Positions 57,880 through 64,000 of a DNA stretch of 64,000 nucleotides are shown in pieces. Both the position numbers and the translations under genes were made by a program. The stretch is from the NCBI RefSeq assembly GCF_012927085.1, contig NZ_JABBFX010000001.1, positions 1,488,001 to 1,552,000 of the forward strand. The letters run 5' to 3'. The notes under the pieces were generated by a model. The model was given only the letters and a program-made list of their open reading frames with translations. It was not told the DNA's origin and did not search any database. Within the stretch, counting starts at the first letter, position 1; every line of letters begins with the position of its first letter. The DNA comes from Ramlibacter agri (lineage in GTDB: Bacteria; Pseudomonadota; Gammaproteobacteria; Burkholderiales; Burkholderiaceae_C).

Positions 57880-58887
57880 ATGCAAGCCATCCGCACCGAA
57901 GCCATTCGCCATCCTGCTGCCTGGACCGCCGCCACCCTGGGCGGCAAGGCTGCCATCACCCGCCACCTGACGGCCGAAGAACTGGCCGGTTTCGACGAGG
58001 TGCTGGCGCGCACTGCGCAGCTCGCGCCGCAGGCCGTCACGCGCGCCGACTTCCAGCAACCGGCGCTGGGCCGCCTGATCGACGACGTCCGCCGCGAGAT
58101 CACGCAAGGCCGCGGCGTGCTGCTGCTCGCCGGCCTGGACCCGAAGCGCTATTCGCCCGAGGCGCTGGAACGCATCTATTGGGGCATGGGCACGCACCTG
58201 GGCACGTCCGCCGTGCAAAGCCGCACCGGCGACCGGCTGGGCCGCGTGGAGCAGGACGACCAGGACCCGGTGCAGCGCGGCTACCGCAGCAGCGGCGAGC
58301 TGCGCATGCACACCGACTCCTACGAGCTGATCGGCCTGCTGTGCATCCGCAAGGCGGCCAGCGGCGGCCAGAGCGCACTGGTGAGTTCGCTCGCCATCCA
58401 CAACGAGATCGCGCGCCAGCGCCCGGACCTGCTGCCGGCGCTGTACCAGGGCTTCCCGATGGCCATCCCGGAAGCGCGCACCAGCTCGCGCCCGATCACC
58501 GACACGCCCATCCCCGTGTTCTCTTACGTGGACGGCCAGGTGAGCTGCATGTTCGCCGGCAGCTTCATGCGCGCCGCCGCGGAGCAACTGGGCACGCCGC
58601 TGCCGCCGCAGCTGGAAGAGGGCATCCGCCTGTTCCAGCAGACCGCCGAGCGCGAGGACCTGGCGCTGCGCTTCATGCTGGAGCCGGGCGAGATGCTGCT
58701 CTGGCACAACTTCACCAACCTGCATTCGCGCACCGAGTTCGAGAACGGGTCGGACGCCGAACACAAGCGGCTGCTGCTGCGCCTGTGGCTCACGGCCGCC
58801 GACCCGCGGCCGACGGTGCCGCAGTTTCACGAACGGGCCAAGGTCTACGACCGGGTCTACCAGGAATTTTCCAGCAAGGGACATTGA
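57880..58887 (+). CDS. TauD/TfdA-family Fe(II)/2-oxoglutarate dioxygenase
   Basis: 335 residues. The facial triad is visible: HTD in GELRMHTDSYELIGLLC near residues 145-147 and the distal His in LLWHNFTNLHSRTEF near 270, followed by the 2-oxoglutarate-binding Arg region (KRLLLRLWLT). The segment VDGQVSCMFAGSFMRAAAEQ lies between. The family hydroxylates taurine, chlorophenoxyacetates, gamma-butyrobetaine and other organic acids; the substrate here is unknown. It lies 10 nt after the receptor and 1 nt before a dehydrogenase gene. Confidence 0.92.
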   Translation: MQAIRTEAIRHPAAWTAATLGGKAAITRHLTAEELAGFDEVLARTAQLAPQAVTRADFQQPALGRLIDDVRREITQGRGVLLLAGLDPKRYSPEALERIYWGMGTHLGTSAVQSRTGDRLGRVEQDDQDPVQRGYRSSGELRMHTDSYELIGLLCIRKAASGGQSALVSSLAIHNEIARQRPDLLPALYQGFPMAIPEARTSSRPITDTPIPVFSYVDGQVSCMFAGSFMRAAAEQLGTPLPPQLEEGIRLFQQTAEREDLALRFMLEPGEMLLWHNFTNLHSRTEFENGSDAEHKRLLLRLWLTAADPRPTVPQFHERAKVYDRVYQEFSSKGH

Positions 58888-58888
58888 C

Positions 58889-59854
58889 ATGAAAGTAGTC
58901 GTTGCCAGCCGGGTCGCCGTCGACCCCGTCCTCACCGCCATCAAGGCTTTCGAAGGCATCGAGCTGCATGCCTGCAAGGACCACGGCGAAGTGCCGCAGG
59001 CCATCCACGACGCCGACGTGCTGGTGCTGTCCGATCCCAAGGGGAACGAAGGCGCGCCGATCGCGCAGGCGCTGCGCGCGCCGGGCTGCAAGGTGCGCTG
59101 GATCCAGATGACCACCGCCGGCGCCCAGGGCCTGCTCGGTGCCGGCGTGCCGCCGCACGTGACGGTCACCAACCAGGGCGGCGCCGTCGCGCCGACGGTG
59201 GCGGAGAGCGCCATGGCCATGATTCTTGCGATGTCGCGCCAGCTCCCGGTAATCCTGTGGCGCAGCGCCAAGCACGAGTGGAACCCCAAGTTCGAGCCGC
59301 CGCTGCTCGCGCTGGAAGGCCGCACCCTGGCCATCGTCGGCTACGGCAACCTGGGGCGCCAGCTGGCACAGCGCGCCCGCGGCTTCGACATGAAGATCAT
59401 CGGCCTGTCGCGCTCGCTCGCCAGCGACCCGCTGGCCGACGAGATGCAGCCCTTGTCCGAACTGCATGCCGTGCTGGCACGCGCGGACGTGGTGGCGGTG
59501 ACGATCGCCTCGGCGCGCAGCACGCGCCACCTCATGAACGCGGCCGCCTTCGCGGCCATCAAGCCGGGCGCGCTGTTCGTCAACGTCGCGCGCGGCGAGA
59601 TCGTGGACCAGGTCGCGCTGCGCAACGCGCTCACCGAAGGCCGGCTGCGCTCGGCCTTCCTCGACGTCACCGAGCCGGAGCCCTTCCCGGCGGACGACCC
59701 GCTGTGGGACGCGCCCAACCTCTACATCGCGCCGCACGCGGCGGGCCACGGCGGCACGCGCACCGGCGCCCGCATCGCCAAGGTGCTGACCGCCAACCTG
59801 GAGCGCTTCCGCGCCGGCCAGCCGCTGGAGCATCGCGTGGAGATCGAGGCGTGA
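58889..59854 (+). CDS. D-isomer 2-hydroxyacid dehydrogenase
   Basis: 321 residues. NAD-binding AIVGYGNLGRQLAQRARGFD near residue 150, then catalytic Arg in NVARGEIVDQVALRN, Glu in DVTEPEPFPADDP, and His in APHAAGHGGTR. The family oxidises or reduces D-2-hydroxy acids such as glycerate, lactate and phosphoglycerate. ATG starts one base after the dioxygenase stop, and the stop overlaps the next gene as GTGA. Expected to process a hydroxy acid formed from the imported substrate. Confidence 0.94.
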   Translation: MKVVVASRVAVDPVLTAIKAFEGIELHACKDHGEVPQAIHDADVLVLSDPKGNEGAPIAQALRAPGCKVRWIQMTTAGAQGLLGAGVPPHVTVTNQGGAVAPTVAESAMAMILAMSRQLPVILWRSAKHEWNPKFEPPLLALEGRTLAIVGYGNLGRQLAQRARGFDMKIIGLSRSLASDPLADEMQPLSELHAVLARADVVAVTIASARSTRHLMNAAAFAAIKPGALFVNVARGEIVDQVALRNALTEGRLRSAFLDVTEPEPFPADDPLWDAPNLYIAPHAAGHGGTRTGARIAKVLTANLERFRAGQPLEHRVEIEA

Positions 59855-61026
59855 AGATCGTCGCGGTCGAGGACCTGCACGTCGACGGCGGCTGGGACGA
59901 CTGGTCTTTCCTCAAGCTCACCACCGACACCGGCCTGGTGGGCTGGTCGGAGTTCAACCAGGCGCGCGGCCGCCGCGGCCTGGCGCAGGTGATCCGCGGG
60001 CTGGCGGACCTGGTGATCGGCGAGGACCCGCGCAACGTCGGCAAGCTGGCGGCGAAGCTGTATTCCGCGACGCAATCGACCACGGGCGGCCTGCAGTCGC
60101 TGGCCGCGGGCGCCTACGAGAACGCCTGCCTGGACCTGAAGGCCAAGGCCCTCGGCGTCCCGGTGTACGAGCTGTTCGGCGGCGCGCTGCGACAGTCCAT
60201 GCCGGTCTACTGGTCGCACTGCGGGCTGTACCGCGCGAAGAGCGCGCACCTGTTCGGCAGCGTCATCGACGCCGCCCCGGTGCGCAGCGTGGCCGACCTG
60301 GAAGCGCTGGGCGCCGAAGTGAAGGCCAAGGGCTTCGGCGCGCTCAAGACCAACCTGCTGCGCTTTGCGCCGGGCCAGAACGCCGCGGTGGCGCGCGGCG
60401 CCGGCGCCTTCGAGCTGAACGTGACGAAGGAGCTGGTGGACATGGTGGTCGCGCAGTTGGAGACGCTGCGTGGCGGTGCCGGCGCCGGGGTCGGGCTGAT
60501 GATGGACCTGAACTTCAACTTCAAGCCCGAAGGCTTCCGCCGCATGGCCCGCGCGGTGGAGGACTTCGACATGACCTGGCTGGAGATGGACAGCCACGCG
60601 CCTGCGGCGCTGGCGGGCATTCGCGCGACGAGCCGTACGCCCATCGCCTCGCTGGAGGCGGTGCTGGGCCGGCGCGCGCTGCTGCCCTACCTGGACGCGC
60701 AGGCCGTGGACGTGGCCATCGTCGACGTCGTGTTCAACGGCATGCTGGAGTCGGTGAAGATGGCGGCGCTGCTCGATGCCTACGACGTCAACGTCGCCGC
60801 GCACAACTCGCACGGGCCGCTGGGCTCGCTGATGAGCGCGCACTTCTGCTCGGTGATCCCCAACTTCCGGATCATGGAGTACGACGAGGACGAGGTGCCC
60901 TGGCGCCGCGCCCTGCTGACGCAGCCCTGGACCGTCAAGAACGGCAGCTTCCAGCTGCCCACCGGCCCGGGCTGGGGCGCGGACATCGTCGAGGACGTGG
61001 TGCGCGCGCATCCGCCCCGCCATTGA
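59851..61026 (+). CDS. Mandelate racemase/muconate lactonizing enzyme-family protein
   Basis: 391 residues from GTG 59851. Enolase-superfamily fold: capping domain about 1-120 and barrel 125-365. Active-site elements are Lys in GFGALKTNLLR, metal Asp in GLMMDLNFNF, Glu in MTWLEMDSHAP, Glu in SLEAVLGRR, and His in VAAHNSHGPLGSL. All metal ligands are acidic here, unlike the other copy at 51872. Likely an acid-sugar dehydratase or racemase acting with the adjacent dehydrogenase. Stop is 10 nt before the Bug gene. Confidence 0.92.
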   Translation: MKIVAVEDLHVDGGWDDWSFLKLTTDTGLVGWSEFNQARGRRGLAQVIRGLADLVIGEDPRNVGKLAAKLYSATQSTTGGLQSLAAGAYENACLDLKAKALGVPVYELFGGALRQSMPVYWSHCGLYRAKSAHLFGSVIDAAPVRSVADLEALGAEVKAKGFGALKTNLLRFAPGQNAAVARGAGAFELNVTKELVDMVVAQLETLRGGAGAGVGLMMDLNFNFKPEGFRRMARAVEDFDMTWLEMDSHAPAALAGIRATSRTPIASLEAVLGRRALLPYLDAQAVDVAIVDVVFNGMLESVKMAALLDAYDVNVAAHNSHGPLGSLMSAHFCSVIPNFRIMEYDEDEVPWRRALLTQPWTVKNGSFQLPTGPGWGADIVEDVVRAHPPRH

Positions 61027-61036
61027 GGAGAAGCGC

Positions 61037-62038
61037 ATGAGCGTGATTTCCAGGCGCACCTTGCTGCAGGCAGCCGCATTCGGGGCCGCCGTGCCGCGCT
61101 TCGCGCTGGCGCAGGAGCCGCTGAAGCTGGCAACCATGGTCGTCGGCTCGCCGGCCGGCGGCACCACCGACAAACTGGCGCGCATGTATGCGGAGGGCCT
61201 GCAGCAGCACTACGCGAAGACCGTCGTGGTGGACAACCGGCCCGGCGCCGGCGGCGTCATCGCCTACGACTACGTGAAGCGCAGCGGCGTCAAGGACGGC
61301 AGCCTGTTCTTCATCTCGCCGGCATACCCCATCGTCATCACGCCGCATCTGGTGAGCAACCTGCCCTATGACCCGCTGCGCGACTTCGTGCCGGTGGCGA
61401 CCACGGGCCGGTCCGGCATGACCTTCGCGGTCGGGCCCGGCACGCCGGCCAGCGTGAAGACGCTGGCGGACTACCTGGCCTGGGTCAAGGCCAACCCGAA
61501 GCAGGGGCTGTACGCGGCGCAGACCGGGTCCAGCCAGCACCTGATGGGCGCGATCATGGCGCAGGCCACCGGCGTGGCGCTGGAGAACGTCTCGTACAAG
61601 GGCGACGCGCCGGCGCTGCAGGACACCCTGGGCGGCCACGTGCCCGCCGTGGTCCTGCCGATCGCGGCGGCGCTGCCGCTGCACAAGCAGGGCCGGATCA
61701 GGGTGCTCGCCGTGGCGCGCTCGACGCGTTCGCGCTACCTGCCCGAAGTGCCCACCTTCACCGAGCTGGGCTACAAGGACGTGCTGTTCCAGGACTGGCT
61801 GGGCATGTTCGCCCCGGCCGACACCGCGCCCGCCCGCGTGCGTGAACTGAGCCAGCTGGTCGGCGAGATCCAGCGTTCGCCGCAAGGCACCGAGGCGTTG
61901 CAGCTCATGGGCATGGAGCCGGACGTGATGGCGCCTGAAGCCTTTGCCGAAGCGCTGAAGGCGGACTGGCAGCGCTATGGCGCCTTCGTGCAGCGCACGA
62001 ATTTCCGCGAAATCTACGAGAAGGCCTCGGGCCGCTGA
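61037..62038 (+). CDS. Bug/TctC-family periplasmic solute-binding protein
   Basis: 333 residues. The N-terminus VISRRTLLQAAAFGAAV has a twin-arginine-like pair before the hydrophobic core, cut near FALAQE, so Tat export is possible. Mature motifs are TMVVGSPAGGTTDKLARMYA, VVVDNRPGAGGVIAYDYV, YPIVITPHLVSNLPYDPLRD and NVSYKGDAPALQDTLGGHV. It sits in an operon that already has an ABC receptor, so the cluster has two separate binding proteins. Confidence 0.93.
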   Translation: MSVISRRTLLQAAAFGAAVPRFALAQEPLKLATMVVGSPAGGTTDKLARMYAEGLQQHYAKTVVVDNRPGAGGVIAYDYVKRSGVKDGSLFFISPAYPIVITPHLVSNLPYDPLRDFVPVATTGRSGMTFAVGPGTPASVKTLADYLAWVKANPKQGLYAAQTGSSQHLMGAIMAQATGVALENVSYKGDAPALQDTLGGHVPAVVLPIAAALPLHKQGRIRVLAVARSTRSRYLPEVPTFTELGYKDVLFQDWLGMFAPADTAPARVRELSQLVGEIQRSPQGTEALQLMGMEPDVMAPEAFAEALKADWQRYGAFVQRTNFREIYEKASGR

Positions 62039-62049
62039 AGGAACAAGCC

Positions 62050-62859
62050 ATGAGCATCCGCATCGAGCGCGTCACGCCCGCCGTGGGCGCGGAGATCCGC
62101 GGCGTCGACCTGGCGGCGCCGCTGGACGACGCCACCATCGGCACCATCCGCAAGGCCATCGTCGACCACGGCGTCATCTTCTTCCGCGAGCAGGCCTTGA
62201 ACTCGGAGCAGTACGAGGCTTTCGCCGCCCGCTTCGGCGAGGCCGTGCTTCCCAACAGCGGGATCATTCCCAAGCTGCAGGGCGCGCGCGTCATCGCCGA
62301 AGTGCGCAAGGAGGAAGGCCGCGAGCGCAACGTCGGCGGCAGCTGGCACACCGACCAGGTGTACCGGCCTAACCCGAGCTGGGGCACCATGCTGCTGTGC
62401 CGCGAGTTGCCGCCCACGGGCGGTGACACGCTATGGGCCAGCATGGGCGCCGCCTACGACACGCTGTCGGACGGCCTGAAGAAGACGCTGGATGGCCTGC
62501 GCGCGGTGCACTCCAACGCCGGCGTGCAGGCGCGCATGAAGACCGGGCGCGAGCCGGAACCGGACGTGGTGCACCCGGTGGTGATCCGCCATCCCGAAAG
62601 CGGCCGCAAGATCCTGTACGTGAGCCCCGGCTACACGATGCGCTTCGAGGGCTGGACCGAGTCCGAGAGCCGGCCGCTGCTCCAGTTCCTGTTCCAGCAT
62701 GGCGAGCGGCCCGAGTTCGCCATGCGTTGGCGCTGGGAGCCAGGCTCGCTGGCCTTCTGGGACAACTACCAGACCTGGCACTTCGCCGTGAACGACTACG
62801 CGGCCGGCGAGCGGCTGATGCATCGCATCGTCGTCAACGGCCCGCCGTTCGAACGTTGA
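62050..62859 (+). CDS. TauD/TfdA-family Fe(II)/2-oxoglutarate dioxygenase (second copy)
   Basis: 269 residues, closer to classical TauD. HTD triad part in GGSWHTDQVYRPNPSWGTML near residue 100, then CRELPPTGGDTLWASMGAAY, and the distal WDNYQTWHFAVNDYAAGERLMHRI (core WDNYQTWHFAVND). Opening ERVTPAVGAEIRGVDLAAPL is classic TauD. It ends the operon; a palindrome follows 11 nt later. It is distinct from, and diverged relative to, the first dioxygenase of the operon. Confidence 0.94.
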   Translation: MSIRIERVTPAVGAEIRGVDLAAPLDDATIGTIRKAIVDHGVIFFREQALNSEQYEAFAARFGEAVLPNSGIIPKLQGARVIAEVRKEEGRERNVGGSWHTDQVYRPNPSWGTMLLCRELPPTGGDTLWASMGAAYDTLSDGLKKTLDGLRAVHSNAGVQARMKTGREPEPDVVHPVVIRHPESGRKILYVSPGYTMRFEGWTESESRPLLQFLFQHGERPEFAMRWRWEPGSLAFWDNYQTWHFAVNDYAAGERLMHRIVVNGPPFER

Positions 62860-62869
62860 CCGCCTTGTC

Positions 62870-62890
62870 ATTGCGGGCTTGACCCGCAAT
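62870..62890. terminator. Palindromic repeat between convergent genes
   Basis: ATTGCGGG (62870-62877), loop CTTGA, CCCGCAAT (62883-62890). Perfect 8-bp stem 11 nt after the dioxygenase stop and just before the opposing gene ends. GTCATTGCGGGC...-type palindromes recur between genes in many proteobacteria. Confidence 0.65.
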
Positions 62891-62893
62891 CCA

Positions 62894-63865
62894 TCACCCC
62901 GCTGCGCTCACCAGCGGCTTGCCCGCAAAGAACGCCGCCAGGTTGTCCAGCACCCGCTGCGCCATCGCCTCGCGCGTCTGCACCGTGGCGCTGGCGATGT
63001 GCGGCACCAGCACCACGTTGTCCAGCGTGAAGAGTTCGGGCGGCACGCTCGGCTCGCGCTCGAACACGTCGAGGCCGGCGCCGCCGATGCGCTTTTCCTG
63101 CAGTGCGCGCACCAGTGCCGCTTCGTCCACGACCGAGCCGCGCGCCACGTTCACCAGGAAGCCCTTGCTTCCCAGTGCATCCAGCACGGCATCGTTCACC
63201 AGGTGCTTAGTCTCCGGCCCGCCGGCAGTAATCACCACCAGGAAGTCGGCCCAGCGCGCCAGTTCCAGCAGCTGCGGCTCGTGCTGCCACGGCGCATCGG
63301 CCACGGGCCGGCGGCTGTGGTAGCGCACCTGCATGTCGAAGCCGCTCGCCCGCTTCGCGATCGTGCGGCCGATGCGGCCCAGGCCCAGGATGCCGAGCTT
63401 CGCGTTGCTGACCTGGCGGCCCAGCGGGAAGGGCGTGGACGCGGGCGTGCCCGGCGCCGCCGCCCAGCGGCCGGCGCGCACGTAGCGCTCCGCCTCGCCG
63501 ATGCGGCGCGCGATGGCCAGCAGCAGCGCGAACGCCATGTCCGCCACGCAGTCGTTCAGCACGTCGGGCGTGTAGCCCACCGGGATGCCGCGCGCCTTCG
63601 CCGCGGCCAGATCGAGCTTGTCCAGGCCGACGCCGAAGCTGGAGATGACGCGCAGCTTGGGCAGCGCGCCGATCATCGCGCCATCGGCGCCATGTGCAGC
63701 CGACGTGACCAACGCTTCGTAGCGCGCACCGTGCGCGGCCAGCCAGGCCTGGCGCTCCGCGCCGGGCGGCGGCAGCTTGTCGACGTCGTAGGTCTCGGCG
63801 AGCGCGCGTTCCAGCGCGGGGACGAGGGCGAGGGCTTGCAGGAGCTTGGGCTTGTTCTGGGACAT
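62894..63865 (-). CDS. D-2-hydroxyacid dehydrogenase (hydroxypyruvate/glyoxylate reductase-like)
   Basis: 323 residues. NAD(P)-binding LGILGLGRIGRTIAKRASGF, followed by HSRRPV whose Arg pair suggests NADPH preference, then Arg in NVARGSVVDEAALVRAL, Glu in DVFEREPSVPPELF, and His in VLVPHIASATVQTREAM. The overall pattern is that of GhrB-like glyoxylate/hydroxypyruvate reductases. It overlaps the upstream Bug gene (TGATG) on the minus strand and is convergent with the dioxygenase operon, so it belongs to a different transcript. Confidence 0.93.
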   Translation of the reverse strand: MSQNKPKLLQALALVPALERALAETYDVDKLPPPGAERQAWLAAHGARYEALVTSAAHGADGAMIGALPKLRVISSFGVGLDKLDLAAAKARGIPVGYTPDVLNDCVADMAFALLLAIARRIGEAERYVRAGRWAAAPGTPASTPFPLGRQVSNAKLGILGLGRIGRTIAKRASGFDMQVRYHSRRPVADAPWQHEPQLLELARWADFLVVITAGGPETKHLVNDAVLDALGSKGFLVNVARGSVVDEAALVRALQEKRIGGAGLDVFEREPSVPPELFTLDNVVLVPHIASATVQTREAMAQRVLDNLAAFFAGKPLVSAAG

Positions 63866-64000
63866 CAGTTCACGGTGATCTTGTGTTCGCGGATGATCTG
63901 CGCATAGCGCTTGCGGTCATTGTCGATCAAGCTGGTGAACTGCGCCGGCGTGGTGCCGCCCGGGACGGCGCCCAGGCCCACCAGCTTGTCCCTGACCTCT
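63865..64000 (-). CDS. Bug/TctC-family binding protein (C-terminal end only)
   Basis: Only the last 44 residues are inside the window; the reading frame ends with TGA at 63865-63867. Visible C-terminus: VRDKLVGLGAVPGGTTPAQF, then SLIDNDRKRYAQIIREHKI. This matches the helical end of Bug proteins (compare the TPTSPEEAGQYIRSELARWK tail of the first one). Its stop overlaps the dehydrogenase ATG by one base, so the two are co-translated. Confidence 0.8.
   Translation of the reverse strand, partial: EVRDKLVGLGAVPGGTTPAQFTSLIDNDRKRYAQIIREHKITVN

Overview
The window is GC-rich (about two thirds G+C), with tightly packed genes, many Bug/TctC-type periplasmic binding proteins, and TRAP and ABC uptake systems. 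This pattern is typical of a free-living Burkholderiales bacterium (betaproteobacterium), probably Comamonadaceae-like (Ramlibacter/Variovorax type). That placement is inferred from gene content; there is no rRNA or tRNA gene to confirm it. I see no integrase, transposase, phage gene, CRISPR array or toxin-antitoxin pair, so this reads as ordinary chromosome rich in nutrient uptake and catabolism.

Layout. 1-3.6 kb: an operon of two acyl-CoA dehydrogenases, a Bug binding protein and a cupin. 3.6-8.6 kb: small membrane proteins, a CAAX-type protease and a large lipoprotein. 8.6-13.5 kb (minus): urease cluster ureA-hupE/ureJ-ureB-ureC-ureE-ureF-ureG, with no ureD. 13.7-18.1 kb (plus, divergent): a transporter-histidine kinase-receiver fusion followed by a LuxR-type response regulator. 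18.7-23.2 kb: GntR-type LacI repressor, gluconokinase and a complete TRAP transporter, with two matching operators. 23.2-28.9 kb: PdxA-like dehydrogenase, Bug protein, LysR regulator, HEPN-like protein, DctA and hemerythrin. 29.0-34.7 kb: urea ABC transporter urtABCDE, followed by a 24-residue membrane peptide. 35.0-37.8 kb: a second copy of the large lipoprotein and two small proteins. 37.9-41.4 kb (minus): a Tau/Ssu/NMT1-type ABC transporter whose last gene is the missing ureD. 41.7-44.3 kb: GlsB-like membrane protein, DUF6165 protein and a TPR/glycosyltransferase-like protein. 44.3-50.2 kb (minus): gcl-hyi-glxR glycerate pathway plus malic enzyme maeB, with a divergent LysR regulator. 51.9-62.9 kb: an IclR-controlled catabolic locus with two enolase-superfamily enzymes, an ABC importer, two TauD-type dioxygenases, a 2-hydroxyacid dehydrogenase and a Bug protein. 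62.9-64 kb: another 2-hydroxyacid dehydrogenase and a partial Bug protein.

How it fits together. The middle of the window looks like a nitrogen-scavenging region. UrtABCDE imports urea, urease hydrolyses it, and gcl-hyi-glxR handles glyoxylate, the carbon product released together with urea when allantoin is degraded. The kinase next to urease carries an NCS1-like (purine/allantoin/cytosine family) transporter as its input domain, so a purine- or ureide-responsive switch controlling urease is a reasonable but unproven hypothesis. The most notable points are this transporter-kinase with its eight-cysteine linker, the displacement of ureD into an ABC transporter operon, the paralogous lipoproteins, the 24-residue membrane peptide beside urtE, and palindromic repeats that have become part of coding sequence.
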